A stretch of DNA of 29,992 nucleotides from Bdellovibrio sp. Lineage in GTDB: Bacteria; Bdellovibrionota; Bdellovibrionia; Bdellovibrionales; Bdellovibrionaceae. The notes below the pieces were generated by a model. The model was not told where the DNA came from. It worked only from the letters and a program-made list of their open reading frames with translations, and ran no database searches. The stretch's first letter is position 1, and every line of letters begins with the position of its first letter. The DNA lies in contig JAHRXB010000292.1 of the NCBI GenBank assembly GCA_019104905.1, positions 1 to 29,992 of the forward strand. Reading direction: 5' to 3'. The position numbers and the translations under genes are program-made. Below are positions 1 to 8,849 of this stretch, one piece after another.

Positions 1-567
1 TACGGGGACGGGTGCATTCGAAATCAATCCCCTTGTGGGCCGGCTATCTACATGGGAGCGGAAAAGCTCATCGCCATTGGGGTGAGACGTCGTCAGGACA
101 CGTTGTATGCGTACCATCAGGGAGTTGAGTCCCGAGTGCCAACGGTTTCAAAGGTGGCGAATGTTTTAATGAATGCCGTCATGATGGATGGGTTGGAATC
201 AGACATTCATCGTATGGAGCAAATCAATCAAAGCTATTCATTGCTTACCGCGGAGGAAAAGAAAAGAGTTTCCTTTCGAGAAATTGAGAATCTGTGGATC
301 TCTCCCTCGGTGAATTTTGCGGAATTGGCTCATCAAAAAGATGGAGAGCTGCCTCGGATTATCCGTTACCTATTGCGCGGACCTGGGGCGTTGGAAGAGT
401 CTGCAGAAATGCTGAGTTATTTATTATTTACGCCCGCCTATTGTAAGCAGCTTATTGATATTGGATTTTCCGATGGAATGAAAGAAAGGGACAGAATTGA
501 AAATATTCTCTTATCTAGCCAAGAAAATCAATCCACGGAGCGAAAGAACTCATTAACATCGCATTGA
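1..567 (+). CDS. Patatin-like phospholipase, C-terminal part (partial, 5' end outside window)
   Basis: The frame is open from base 1 through the stop TGA at 565-567, so the gene starts upstream of the window; 188 residues remain. The first visible residues, YGDGCIRN followed by PAIYMGAEKLIAIGVR, match the end of the catalytic region of patatin-like (NTE/RssA type) phospholipases, where the Asp of a DG(G/A) motif forms the Ser-Asp dyad and is followed by a PA(I/L)xxGA segment. Here the motif is D-G-C, a slight variant. The GxSxG nucleophile must lie before the window. The remainder is mostly helical, as is common in bacterial homologues. These enzymes deacylate phospholipids or lysophospholipids. 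The ATG at 52 could be mistaken for a start, but the conserved motif lies before it. A terminator follows 17 bases after the stop, so this is the last gene of its transcript. Confidence 0.75.
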   Translation, partial: YGDGCIRNQSPCGPAIYMGAEKLIAIGVRRRQDTLYAYHQGVESRVPTVSKVANVLMNAVMMDGLESDIHRMEQINQSYSLLTAEEKKRVSFREIENLWISPSVNFAELAHQKDGELPRIIRYLLRGPGALEESAEMLSYLLFTPAYCKQLIDIGFSDGMKERDRIENILLSSQENQSTERKNSLTSH

Positions 568-584
568 ATCTTGCATTGCAATAC

Positions 585-609
585 AAAAAGGTACGGCGTA
601 CCTTTTTTT
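585..609 (+). terminator. Rho-independent terminator after the patatin-like gene
   Basis: A perfect 10-bp stem (585-594 with 598-607) with a 3-base loop GGC runs into a 7-base T-run. The stem is A-rich on the left arm and T-rich on the right, so it could act on both strands. Its T-run ends directly at the Shine-Dalgarno of the next gene (G-rich stretch 610-616), leaving no room for a promoter between the two. The next gene is therefore either read through from upstream or transcribed from a promoter inside the phospholipase gene. Confidence 0.8.
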
Positions 610-624
610 GGGGGAGAGTTTTTT

Positions 625-1134
625 ATGAGTGATATTTTTGTGCGGGCGCGGGGGATTTCTCCGGTTGTGGCTGAGGATGTTTTTATTGCCGATAATGCGC
701 GTATTATTAGTGATGTGGAGATCGGTCCGGGGTCTTCTGTCTGGTACAATGTGGTGATTCGCGGTGATGTGATGCCCATTCGTATCGGGAAAGAGGTCAA
801 TGTTCAAGATGGCTCGGTCATTCATGGGACCTATGGTAAATGGGGAACGACGCTCCATGATCGCGTGACTATTGGGCATTTGGTCATGCTTCATGGCTGT
901 GAAATTGGTCGAGGGACGCTAGTCGGAATGGGCTCTATCGTGATGGATGGGGTCAGGATTGGGGAACACTGTTTAATTGGAGCGGGCTCTCTGGTGACGG
1001 AGGGAACACAGATTCCTCCGCGCAGTCTGGTTGTTGGGCGTCCTGCCAAGGTTAAAAGACCTCTGACGGATGAAGAAGTTGAGGCTTTAGAAAAATCCGC
1101 GGATAACTATTTGCTCTATAAAACTTGGTATTAA
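625..1134 (+). CDS. Gamma-carbonic-anhydrase family protein (YrdA-like, hexapeptide repeat)
   Basis: 169 residues from ATG 625, preceded by a GGGGGAG Shine-Dalgarno at 610-616. An upstream in-frame ATG at 571 lies before the terminator hairpin and is unlikely to be used. The protein is a left-handed beta-helix built of hexapeptide repeats (for example IGPGSSVWY, IGRGTLVGMGS, IGEHCLIGAGS). The three expected zinc histidines are present: His67 in SVIHG, and His85 and His90 in IGHLVMLHGC, the spacing seen in YrdA and archaeal gamma carbonic anhydrases. Family members are trimers with metal sites between subunits; many YrdA-type proteins show weak or no CO2 hydration, so the activity is not certain. 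The C-terminal helix (LTDEEVEALEKSADNY) is typical. Cytoplasmic, no signal peptide. Identity is confident; the physiological substrate is not. Confidence 0.88.
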   Translation: MSDIFVRARGISPVVAEDVFIADNARIISDVEIGPGSSVWYNVVIRGDVMPIRIGKEVNVQDGSVIHGTYGKWGTTLHDRVTIGHLVMLHGCEIGRGTLVGMGSIVMDGVRIGEHCLIGAGSLVTEGTQIPPRSLVVGRPAKVKRPLTDEEVEALEKSADNYLLYKTWY

Positions 1135-1157
1135 ATAACAGACTTCTATTGAACTCT

Positions 1158-1190
1158 GCAGGGTTTCATCTGAGAATGAGGAAACCCTGC
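1158..1190 (+). promoter_or_regulatory. Perfect 10-bp inverted repeat abutting the guaB ribosome binding site
   Basis: GCAGGGTTTC (1158-1167) is followed 13 bases later by its exact reverse complement (1181-1190). There is no T-run after the second arm; instead the guaB Shine-Dalgarno AGGAG (1192-1196) begins one base later, with ATG at 1204. It could be an mRNA hairpin that affects ribosome access, or a protein operator. I see no purine-riboswitch core around it. Confidence 0.55.
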
Positions 1191-1203
1191 CAGGAGTGAG
1201 TTT

Positions 1204-2667
1204 ATGGAACGCGAAGTCCCTTATGCCTTAACGTTTGATGACATTCTTTTAATTCCTCAATATTCCGAGATTACTCCCACCGAAGTGGTTCCTCGCTCTC
1301 TATTTGCCCGAGGAAAATATTTAAATACTCCCATTATCTCCGCAGCTATGGACACGGTGACTGAAAATCGAGTGGCTCGTGTGATGGCGCAAAATGGGGG
1401 CCTTGGGATCATTCATAAGAATCTCGACATCGATAAGCAGGCTTTGGAAGTTGAAAAAGTTAAAAAATACGAAGCCGGAATGATTCTCGATCCGATCACT
1501 TTGGGCCCTGATCACCTGGTGCAAGAAGCGGTCAATCTGATGGAGAAGTTTTCAATCAGCGGCGTGCCGATCACAGTGGATGGGACTTTGATTGGCATTT
1601 TAACGAATCGCGATTTACGTTTTGAAGAAAATTTTGATCAACCTATTCGCAACTTGATGACCAAAGAAAATCTTGTAACTGCGAAGATGGGGACCACTCT
1701 TGAAGAAGCAAAAAAGATTTTGCAAAAACATCGCATTGAAAAGCTGCCTGTCGTGGACGACAAGGGGAAACTCAAAGGTCTGATTACGATCAAGGACATT
1801 GAGAAGGCGAAAAACTATCCTCAAGCCACCAAAGACGAACATGGTCGTCTGTTTGTTGGGGCGGCTCTGGGCGTGGGCGCGGATTCGCGAGATCGCGCGG
1901 AGGCTTTAGTGGTTGCGGGGGTCGATGTGCTGTGTGTGGATACGGCTCATGGGCACTCTAAAAACGTGATAGAGATGGTTAAGTATATCTCGCAGAAACA
2001 CAAAGATGTGATCGTGGTGGGTGGCAATGTGGTCACAGCCGATGGTACCAATGCGCTTCTTGATGCGGGTGCTGAGGTGATCAAAGTGGGGGTCGGTCCC
2101 GGAAGTATTTGCACCACTCGCGTTGTTGCGGGCGTGGGAATGCCGCAGATTTCCGCCATTGTTGAGTGCGCAAAAGCCGCCAAGGCTCGGGGTAAAACCA
2201 TCGTGGCCGACGGGGGAGTTAAGTATTCCGGAGACATCACCAAGGCTCTGGCTTTGGGAGCAAACTCTGTCATGATTGGAAATCTTCTGGCGGGTGCAGA
2301 AGAGTCTCCTGGGGAAACGATTTTATTCCAAGGTCGAACGTATAAAGTTTATCGTGGCATGGGTAGTATTGGAGCCATGTCGAGAGGTTCTAAAGACCGC
2401 TATGGTCAAATGGATGTCGAAGAAAACGAAAAACTTGTTCCTGAGGGGATTGAAGGAAAGGTGGCCTACAAAGGGGCCGCTTCCGGAATCATTCATCAGT
2501 TGGTCGGCGGTTTAAAATCCGGCATGGGTTATCTGGGCGCGCGCAATATTGATGATCTGCAAGTGAAAGCGAAGTTTGTGCAAATCACCGCCATGGGTCT
2601 TCGTGAGTCTCATGTTCACGATGTCAGCATCACCAAAGAAGCTCCAAACTATCGTATGGAGTCTTAA
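1204..2667 (+). CDS. guaB: Inosine-5'-monophosphate dehydrogenase
   Basis: 487 residues, the usual length for bacterial GuaB (E. coli 488). It oxidises IMP to XMP with NAD+, the first committed step of GMP synthesis. Visible hallmarks are the N-terminal TFDDILLIPQYS and SAAMDTVTE strands of the TIM barrel, two CBS repeats at roughly 95-205 (MEKFSISGVPI and LQKHRIEKLPVV), the catalytic loop GVGPGSICTTR with the nucleophilic Cys303, and the mobile flap ending in SRGSKDRYGQ. The start ATG has AGGAG at 1192-1196. It is followed after three bases by guaA, so the two form the classic guaBA operon. The CBS pair is the known site of adenine and guanine nucleotide allostery in the family. Nothing is truncated. 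Confidence 0.98.
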   Translation: MEREVPYALTFDDILLIPQYSEITPTEVVPRSLFARGKYLNTPIISAAMDTVTENRVARVMAQNGGLGIIHKNLDIDKQALEVEKVKKYEAGMILDPITLGPDHLVQEAVNLMEKFSISGVPITVDGTLIGILTNRDLRFEENFDQPIRNLMTKENLVTAKMGTTLEEAKKILQKHRIEKLPVVDDKGKLKGLITIKDIEKAKNYPQATKDEHGRLFVGAALGVGADSRDRAEALVVAGVDVLCVDTAHGHSKNVIEMVKYISQKHKDVIVVGGNVVTADGTNALLDAGAEVIKVGVGPGSICTTRVVAGVGMPQISAIVECAKAAKARGKTIVADGGVKYSGDITKALALGANSVMIGNLLAGAEESPGETILFQGRTYKVYRGMGSIGAMSRGSKDRYGQMDVEENEKLVPEGIEGKVAYKGAASGIIHQLVGGLKSGMGYLGARNIDDLQVKAKFVQITAMGLRESHVHDVSITKEAPNYRMES

Positions 2668-2670
2668 GGT

Positions 2671-4191
2671 ATGCGCGGATTTATTATTTTAGATTTTGGT
2701 TCGCAATTCACTCAATTGATTGCCCGTCGTTTGCGGGAGTTGGGTTTTTACTCAGAGATTCATTCTTATCAATATCCTACGGAAGAGATTATTAAAAAAA
2801 ATCCTTATGGGATTATTTTAAGTGGTGGGCCTAATTCTGTTTATGAAGAAGGATCCCCACAAAGAAACATTCAAGAGCTTCGTAACATAAAACCTTTATT
2901 GGGAGTGTGTTATGGGATGCAACTTTTGACTCATCAGTTGGGTGGAAAGGTTGTGAAAGCAGAACATCGTGAGTACGGCTTAAATTATGTAACATGGACT
3001 TCGGTCGTAAAAGGTGTTCCGCAAAAACAAAAAGTGTGGATGAGTCACGGGGATGTTGTTGAAAAGGTACCGGATGGCTTTCAGGTGATTGCAAACTCTG
3101 ATGGAAATCATCCAGCGGCAATGCAGGGCCCCGGTGTTTTGGCGTTGCAGTTTCATCCTGAGGTGGCGCACACGGATCATGGAAATGATTTGTTAAAGCA
3201 TTATGCCGAAGAAATGTGTGGGGCCGTTGCAGATTGGGATGCTCCGCACATTAAGGATATGCTGATTAAAGAAGTTCAGCAAAAAGTGGGGTCTTCAGAT
3301 CACGTTCTGGTGGGTCTTAGTGGTGGTGTTGATTCAACGGTGGTGGCCACTCTTTTAACGAAAGCTTTGGGGGCTGAGCGAGTTCATTGTGTTTTTGTCG
3401 ACAATGGCCTTCTTCGCAAGAATGAGTTTGAAACGGTCCTGGAGAGCTATCGTAAAATTGGATTAAATGTTCGTGGTGTGGATGCCTCTGAAGAGTTTTT
3501 GTCGGCACTGGCGGGCAAGTCCGATCCTGAAGAAAAACGCAAAATCATTGGACGAGTGTTTATTGAAGTCTTTGATAAAAGTTATGACCACAAATTGCCG
3601 ATCAAGTGGTTGGCGCAAGGGACTTTGTATCCGGACGTGATCGAAAGTGTTTCTTCCGTCGGAGGCAGTGTGACCATTAAATCCCATCATAACGTCGGTG
3701 GATTGCCTGAGAAAATGAAGTTGGGATTGGTTGAACCTGTGCGAGAACTTTTTAAAGATGAGGTTCGTGCATTAGGGGCGGAGCTGGGGCTGCCGCACGA
3801 GATGCTGTGGCGTCATCCGTTCCCAGGGCCTGGTCTGGCCATTCGCGTGTTAGGGGAAATCACCAAAGAAAAACTGCGCATCTTGAAAGAGTGCGATGAA
3901 GTGTTTATTTCAGAACTTCGTCGTCGAGGATTGTATGAAAAAATCTGGCAGGCCTTTTGTGTGTTGTTGCCGGTAAAAACAGTCGGAGTTCAAGGAGATT
4001 CTAGAACCTACGATCATGTTCTGGCTCTTCGCGCGGTGACCTCCAGTGACGGGATGACTGCGGATTGGTATCCGTTTGAGTTTCAGTTCTTGCGCGAGGT
4101 TTCAAATCTCATCACCAACAAAGTGAAGGGTGTGAATCGTGTGGTGTATGATATCACCAGTAAGCCCCCGGGGACGATTGAGTGGGAATAA
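2671..4191 (+). CDS. guaA: GMP synthase (glutamine-hydrolysing)
   Basis: 506 residues. It converts XMP to GMP using ATP and glutamine-derived ammonia. The N-terminal class I glutamine amidotransferase domain (about 1-190) has the nucleophile Cys80 in GVCYGMQLL and the His162/Glu164 pair in FHPEV. The ATP pyrophosphatase domain carries the PP-loop SGGVDS at 217-222, and the C-terminal dimerisation domain has the conserved GPGLAIRVLGE and the terminal KPPGTIEWE. Its SD, GGAG at 2658-2661, lies inside the end of guaB, and only three bases separate the stop of guaB from this ATG, so expression is coupled. No terminator is visible in the 76 bases after the stop, so read-through into the next gene is possible. 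Confidence 0.98.
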   Translation: MRGFIILDFGSQFTQLIARRLRELGFYSEIHSYQYPTEEIIKKNPYGIILSGGPNSVYEEGSPQRNIQELRNIKPLLGVCYGMQLLTHQLGGKVVKAEHREYGLNYVTWTSVVKGVPQKQKVWMSHGDVVEKVPDGFQVIANSDGNHPAAMQGPGVLALQFHPEVAHTDHGNDLLKHYAEEMCGAVADWDAPHIKDMLIKEVQQKVGSSDHVLVGLSGGVDSTVVATLLTKALGAERVHCVFVDNGLLRKNEFETVLESYRKIGLNVRGVDASEEFLSALAGKSDPEEKRKIIGRVFIEVFDKSYDHKLPIKWLAQGTLYPDVIESVSSVGGSVTIKSHHNVGGLPEKMKLGLVEPVRELFKDEVRALGAELGLPHEMLWRHPFPGPGLAIRVLGEITKEKLRILKECDEVFISELRRRGLYEKIWQAFCVLLPVKTVGVQGDSRTYDHVLALRAVTSSDGMTADWYPFEFQFLREVSNLITNKVKGVNRVVYDITSKPPGTIEWE

Positions 4192-4267
4192 GTTTATAAA
4201 GAATTAGATCGCCGTCATGAAGGGTTTGTAACTCGTCAGGTATGAGTGAGTTTTGTAGTTTTCACGC

Positions 4268-5236
4268 ATGAAAACAAAAATACTTGCCCGTACCTCAAAA
4301 ACCATCACATTCATTATTGTTATCTCTTGCCTTGCAGCCTTGGCCGGAACCAGCCAGCTTCTTTACGAAAGCTCAGGGATTGCAAACTTCAAATTGATTC
4401 AACATTCAGAAGGAGGTCGTACGATCACGAAGACCTCTCAGGACTATGAGGTTTTTCGCGACTACACCGAGCAAGGTGGTGAGGAACTCTATTTAGTCAG
4501 CAGCGCAAAAACAGTGACGCAATATTTAGATGCCGAAGGCATCACGGGAGGCGTGTCCTGGAGCGTGCGCAAGGGGCCACGGTTGGAAAATGTTTTGTGG
4601 GGAAAGTCAGAACAAGCCACAGAGTTGAATGTGCATGGAGTTCAGCCAGTGATGGTTTCGGGTTTGGGAGGATGTTGCGCGGAAATGACGGGCTATCGTC
4701 TTTTTGATATTCCTTCAGGACGTTTGTTGATGTCGTTTAATGATTTTTCATGGCGCGAAAAGGTGACTCAGCCGTTTTCTTTAGAGGTCCCAAACTCCAC
4801 CTTGGCGTTTCGCTATATCGGGGCTATCTCTCAAGACAGCACCCGAGACCGCGACTTCGTTGATCCTACGCCCGGAAAACAAGCGGCATTGTTGCTTAAA
4901 TATGCGAATGAATCTTTAAAACAAAAAATTCAGGTCGATATGGAAGTGGAAGCGGGATATGGAGTGAGTGTTTTAGAGTTTAAGTTGGAAAAAGACCCCA
5001 CAGCCCCCAACAGCGACAAAGTGGAAATCCAAGACAATCAGGTGCGCCTTTGGAATATCGACGGGGCGACGAACCCCAGTCAAATTAGCGGAGTCCTTCT
5101 TAAAGTCGTTCTGGATGCGGGAAAAGGCGAAAAAATTCTCAAAATTCCAGTAAAAAATGATCAATTAGATCTGAATCAAGCGATAATTCCCTCAGGAGTC
5201 ACCATTCATCCCATCGTTCAGTTTAGAACCCTTTAA
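4268..5236 (+). CDS. Exported or membrane-anchored protein of unknown function
   Basis: 322 residues; I do not recognise a family. The N-terminus has a basic stretch (KTKILARTSKT) followed by a hydrophobic segment at about 13-32, which fits either an uncleaved membrane anchor or a signal peptide ending near the GTSQ stretch. The remainder looks like a beta-rich periplasmic domain. A Gly-Gly-Cys-Cys motif (about residues 136-139) could form a disulfide or bind metal. No Shine-Dalgarno is evident before ATG 4268; the ATG is chosen because it gives the export signal directly. It lies 76 bases after guaA in the same direction, without a terminator between them. Function unknown. Confidence 0.7.
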   Translation: MKTKILARTSKTITFIIVISCLAALAGTSQLLYESSGIANFKLIQHSEGGRTITKTSQDYEVFRDYTEQGGEELYLVSSAKTVTQYLDAEGITGGVSWSVRKGPRLENVLWGKSEQATELNVHGVQPVMVSGLGGCCAEMTGYRLFDIPSGRLLMSFNDFSWREKVTQPFSLEVPNSTLAFRYIGAISQDSTRDRDFVDPTPGKQAALLLKYANESLKQKIQVDMEVEAGYGVSVLEFKLEKDPTAPNSDKVEIQDNQVRLWNIDGATNPSQISGVLLKVVLDAGKGEKILKIPVKNDQLDLNQAIIPSGVTIHPIVQFRTL

Positions 5237-5262
5237 CGCGGCGAGAGAAGTGGCTCTTTGCT

Positions 5263-5289
5263 CCCCCTTTTATTGAATAAGAAAGGGGG
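5263..5289 (+). promoter_or_regulatory. Hairpin upstream of dnaE with a G-run in its 3' arm
   Basis: CCCCCTTT (5263-5270) pairs perfectly with AAAGGGGG (5282-5289) across an 11-base loop. The 3' arm contains the only purine-rich Shine-Dalgarno-like stretch before dnaE. It is 18 bases from the dnaE ATG (5308) but 7 bases from an out-of-frame ATG at 5297. There is no T-run, so it is not an ordinary terminator. A -10-like TAAGAT follows at 5291-5296. Confidence 0.45.
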
Positions 5290-5296
5290 CTAAGAT

Positions 5297-5353
5297 ATGA
5301 AATTATCATGTCTTTTGTACATCTTCACGTTCACTCTGAGTATTCCCTTTTAG
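5297..5353 (+). CDS. Possible 18-codon leader peptide overlapping the start of dnaE
   Basis: ATG 5297 opens a short frame ending with TAG at 5351-5353. It encodes MKLSCLLYIFTFTLSIPF, a strongly hydrophobic peptide. Its start has better Shine-Dalgarno spacing (AAAGGGGG, 7 bases) than the dnaE ATG 11 bases further on, and it overlaps the dnaE coding region in another frame. Such an arrangement could dampen or couple dnaE translation. It may equally be a chance frame, since part of its sequence is fixed by the conserved dnaE N-terminus. Confidence 0.2.
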   Translation: MKLSCLLYIFTFTLSIPF

Positions 5354-8300
5354 AAGCGGCTTGCCGGGTAAAAGCTATTGCTAAAAAAGCTGCGGCTTTG
5401 CAGATGCCGGCCGTGGCATTGACCGACAACGGCAATATGTTCGGTGCTGTCGAATTTTATTTTGCCTGCAAGGACAACGGCGTAAAGCCTTTGGTGGGTC
5501 TGGATGCGTATGTGGCTCCGGGATCTCGTTTAGAAAAAAAGCAGGATCGCGATCAGGTCAATGTAGGGCCTCGTCGTTTGGTGTTCTTGGCGCAAAATAC
5601 GGATGGGTATAAAAATCTTTGTAAGTTATCGACCATCGGCTATCAAGAAGGCTTCTATTGGAAACCTCGTATCGACTACGAGGTCATTCAAAAGTACAAC
5701 GAAAATCTGATCTGCCTGACCGGGGGCTTGCGTGGTGAAGTGGCTGATGCTTTTTTGCGTGAAGGTCCTGATGCCGCGTTAGCGAAAATTCGTCAGCTCA
5801 AAGAGATCTTTGATGATCGCCTGTATCTGGAGATGTGCCGAACCGGGGTCTCTGAGTGGGATCAAATCAATCCCTTCTTGCTAGAGGCCTCCAAAATCAC
5901 CGGCGTTCCAGTTGTGGCCAGCAACGATGTTCACTACATGACTCAAGACGATCAGTTGGCTCAGGAAGTTTTGATCTGTATTGGTTCGAATAAAACTCTC
6001 AGTGATGAATCCCGTTTTCGTTTGGGAACGGATGAGTTCTACTTCAAAAAGCCCGAGCAGATGCAGGAACTTTTTGCGGATATCCCTGAGGCTATTAGCA
6101 ATACTCTGCAAATAGCCGAGCGCTGTGATGTTAAATTTAAAATTAAAGATGACAGTGGAAAACCCATTTACCACTTGCCGACCTTCCCTACAGAGGGTGG
6201 CGAAACTCTGAAAGAGTATATCGCCATTAAATCTCGTGAAGGCTTGGCAGAGAGATTTGAAGAGGCCGCCGCTCGCGGAGAAGCAGTCCCTGAAGGTAAA
6301 AAGCCTGATTATGATGCGCGTTTGAATTATGAACTGGGCATTATCGATCGCATGGGCTTTAACGGTTACTTCCTGATCGTTCAAGACTTCATCAACTGGG
6401 CGAAGAGCAATGATATTCCCGTCGGTCCAGGCCGTGGTTCCGGAGCGGGTTCTCTTGTCGCGTACTGTTTAAAGATCACGGACTTGGATCCGCTTCCCAA
6501 CTTTCTTCTGTTTGAGCGTTTCTTGAATCCAGAACGTATCTCAATGCCGGACTTTGATATCGACTTCTGTCAGGACCGTCGTCAGGAAGTGATTCAGTAT
6601 GTAACTCAAAAATACGGGCAAGAGTCCGTATCGCAAATCATCACCTACGGAAAACTTCAGGCGCGCGCGGCGATCAAAGACGTCGGCCGTGTTTTAGGAA
6701 TGACCTTCCCTGAAGTCGATGCGGTGACTAAACTGATCCCCGAAAAATTAGGAATCACTCTTAAAGAAGCCCTTGAGATGGAGCCGCGAATTAACGAGAT
6801 GATGGAAATGAATCCTACCGTCGCCACCTTGATGGATCTGGCACAACGGATTGAGGGGATGGTTCGTCATGCGGGGATTCACGCGGCCGGGGTGATCATT
6901 GCCGATGGGCAGTTGGTTCGTCATGCGCCTCTTTATAAAGGCGCAGATGGGGAACAGGTTGTTCAATACGATATGAAACACGCTGAGAAGATCGGATTGA
7001 TTAAGTTCGACTTCTTGGGACTAAAAACTTTGACTCATATCAATCATGCGTTGAAGTTGATTAAAAAGAACCGTGGCAAGACTTTAACGACAAAACAAAT
7101 TCCCATGAACGACATGGCCACATTCGAGATGATGTCGCGCGGGGACACCGCAGGGGTGTTCCAGTTCGAAGGTGAGGGCATCACCGATGCCACTCGTAAG
7201 ATTCGTCCTTCAAGTTTTGCCGATATCACCGCCATCACGTCTTTATATCGTCCGGGTCCGATGGCGAACATCCCTGACTTTACTGATCGTAAACATGGTA
7301 AAGCCCCGGTTGAATACCTTTTGGAAGATACACGCGAAGTGCTTTCTGAGACCTACGGGATCATGGTTTACCAAGAGCAAGTTATGGGGATCGCCTCACG
7401 CATTGCCGGGTATTCCTTGGGTGAAGCGGACATGCTTCGTCGTGCGATGGGTAAAAAGATCAAGGAAGAGATGGATCGTCATCGTGAGCGCTTCATGCAA
7501 GGGGCGACAGAGCGAGGACATGATAAACAAAGATCTTCGGATCTGTTTGATTTGATGTATAAGTTTGCCGATTACGGATTTAATAAATCCCATGCGGCTG
7601 CTTATTCAGTTGTTACGTTACAGACCGCTTACTTAAAGTGCCATTACGCGGCTGAGTTCTTTGCGGCTCTTCTAAGTACCGAACTTTCAGATACAGATAA
7701 AATCGTAAAATACTCCAAGGATGCGGCAAAACGTGGTTTGACGGTGAAGTCTCCTCACGTGAATTTTTCTGATTATCTTTTTGATGTGCATGGCGATGAA
7801 ATCTACTTTGGTCTTGGGGCGATCAAGGGCGTAGGGCAAAGTGCGGTGGAAGCCATTATTGAAGCGCGCAACTCGTTGCCTGAAAAGAAGTTTGGCTCCT
7901 TGGATGAGTTTTTTAACTCTATCGATCTTCGTCGGGTGAATAAAAAAGTGATCGAGTGTTTGATCAAAGCCGGAGCCTTTGATGGGTTCGGAGGACACCG
8001 AGCACAGTTGATTGCGGGATATCAAAAGTATTTGGATCGCGCCCAAGGGCTTCAAAAAGACAAGGAGCTAGGTCAAGCATCCTTATTTGATTTGGGTCCC
8101 TCTGCAGAGACCAAAGTAAGTCTTGAAGAAACCAAACCATGGACGCGAACGGCGTCATTGGCCTATGAAAAAGAAGTTCTGGGATTCTATCTGAGTGATC
8201 ATCCCTTAAAGGGATTTGATACTTTGTCAGAGCTGTGGACGACTTGTAAGGTGGTGGACTTGCCGGCACAGATGCCTGCGGCGGGAAGTCCTGAGGCGGA

Positions 8301-8847
8301 GGCCTTAAAAGCGGCGAAAAAGGATTGGAAAAATCGCGACGCCGGAAAAAAACGGGTGGTGGTCTCGGGGCTTATTACGGAGCTTCGTGAACTCATCACA
8401 AAAAAAGGAACGCGCATGGCTTTTGGTAAGATTGAAGATCTTACGGGAAGCTGTGAGCTTGTGATCTTCCCCGACTCTTTTGCGCGATTTGAAATGCAAC
8501 TGCGCGATGAAAGACCTGTTCTTATTGGGGGCGGTCTTGAAGTTGAAGAGGGCCTTGCTAAAATCATGGTGGATACCGTGTCGCCCTTGGAAGATATTCT
8601 TAAAAAAACCAAACGAATGGTCTTCCACTTGGATAAGATTGATCCGATGGATTATGGTCGTTTGCAGTCCTTTATGAAGGATTATCCAGGATCAACATCG
8701 GTGAGCTTTGAAATTGATGTGCCAGATTTGAATCGACGTGTTTTGATGGAAACACAGGATGTTCAGGGGATCACTATTAATAGCGAATTCTTTGAGGGAA
8801 TTCATTTGTTGTTTGGTCGAACTGATTTTATTGAGTTGAGAGGTTAA
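5308..8847 (+). CDS. dnaE: DNA polymerase III subunit alpha
   Basis: 1179 residues, close to the usual 1160 of DnaE1. It is the replicative polymerase subunit. The N-terminal PHP domain begins FVHLHVHSEYSLLEA, which fixes the start at ATG 5308. The palm and fingers are clear: GRGSGAGSLVAYCL, then PDFDIDF with catalytic Asp415 and Asp417, and the third carboxylate Asp568 in IKFDFLGLKTL. A helix-hairpin-helix region and an OB-fold (about 1000-1080, VVVSGLITELRE then RMAFGKIEDLTG) follow. There is no 3'-5' exonuclease insertion, so this is DnaE, not PolC. No well-placed Shine-Dalgarno precedes 5308; translation may be leaderless from TAAGAT at 5291-5296 or coupled to a short upstream frame. The next gene starts two bases after the stop, forming an operon with two envelope genes. 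Confidence 0.98.
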   Translation: MSFVHLHVHSEYSLLEAACRVKAIAKKAAALQMPAVALTDNGNMFGAVEFYFACKDNGVKPLVGLDAYVAPGSRLEKKQDRDQVNVGPRRLVFLAQNTDGYKNLCKLSTIGYQEGFYWKPRIDYEVIQKYNENLICLTGGLRGEVADAFLREGPDAALAKIRQLKEIFDDRLYLEMCRTGVSEWDQINPFLLEASKITGVPVVASNDVHYMTQDDQLAQEVLICIGSNKTLSDESRFRLGTDEFYFKKPEQMQELFADIPEAISNTLQIAERCDVKFKIKDDSGKPIYHLPTFPTEGGETLKEYIAIKSREGLAERFEEAAARGEAVPEGKKPDYDARLNYELGIIDRMGFNGYFLIVQDFINWAKSNDIPVGPGRGSGAGSLVAYCLKITDLDPLPNFLLFERFLNPERISMPDFDIDFCQDRRQEVIQYVTQKYGQESVSQIITYGKLQARAAIKDVGRVLGMTFPEVDAVTKLIPEKLGITLKEALEMEPRINEMMEMNPTVATLMDLAQRIEGMVRHAGIHAAGVIIADGQLVRHAPLYKGADGEQVVQYDMKHAEKIGLIKFDFLGLKTLTHINHALKLIKKNRGKTLTTKQIPMNDMATFEMMSRGDTAGVFQFEGEGITDATRKIRPSSFADITAITSLYRPGPMANIPDFTDRKHGKAPVEYLLEDTREVLSETYGIMVYQEQVMGIASRIAGYSLGEADMLRRAMGKKIKEEMDRHRERFMQGATERGHDKQRSSDLFDLMYKFADYGFNKSHAAAYSVVTLQTAYLKCHYAAEFFAALLSTELSDTDKIVKYSKDAAKRGLTVKSPHVNFSDYLFDVHGDEIYFGLGAIKGVGQSAVEAIIEARNSLPEKKFGSLDEFFNSIDLRRVNKKVIECLIKAGAFDGFGGHRAQLIAGYQKYLDRAQGLQKDKELGQASLFDLGPSAETKVSLEETKPWTRTASLAYEKEVLGFYLSDHPLKGFDTLSELWTTCKVVDLPAQMPAAGSPEAEALKAAKKDWKNRDAGKKRVVVSGLITELRELITKKGTRMAFGKIEDLTGSCELVIFPDSFARFEMQLRDERPVLIGGGLEVEEGLAKIMVDTVSPLEDILKKTKRMVFHLDKIDPMDYGRLQSFMKDYPGSTSVSFEIDVPDLNRRVLMETQDVQGITINSEFFEGIHLLFGRTDFIELRG

Positions 8848-8849
8848 AA

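Noticed and set aside
571..624. Upstream ATG 571 as start of the gamma-carbonic-anhydrase-like gene
   Set aside because: It would place the terminator hairpin inside the coding region and add 18 residues not typical of the family, while ATG 625 has a good SD.
5881..6384. Minus-strand open frame of 167 codons inside dnaE
   Set aside because: It is fully antisense to conserved dnaE sequence and shows no motif; it is a shadow of the real gene.
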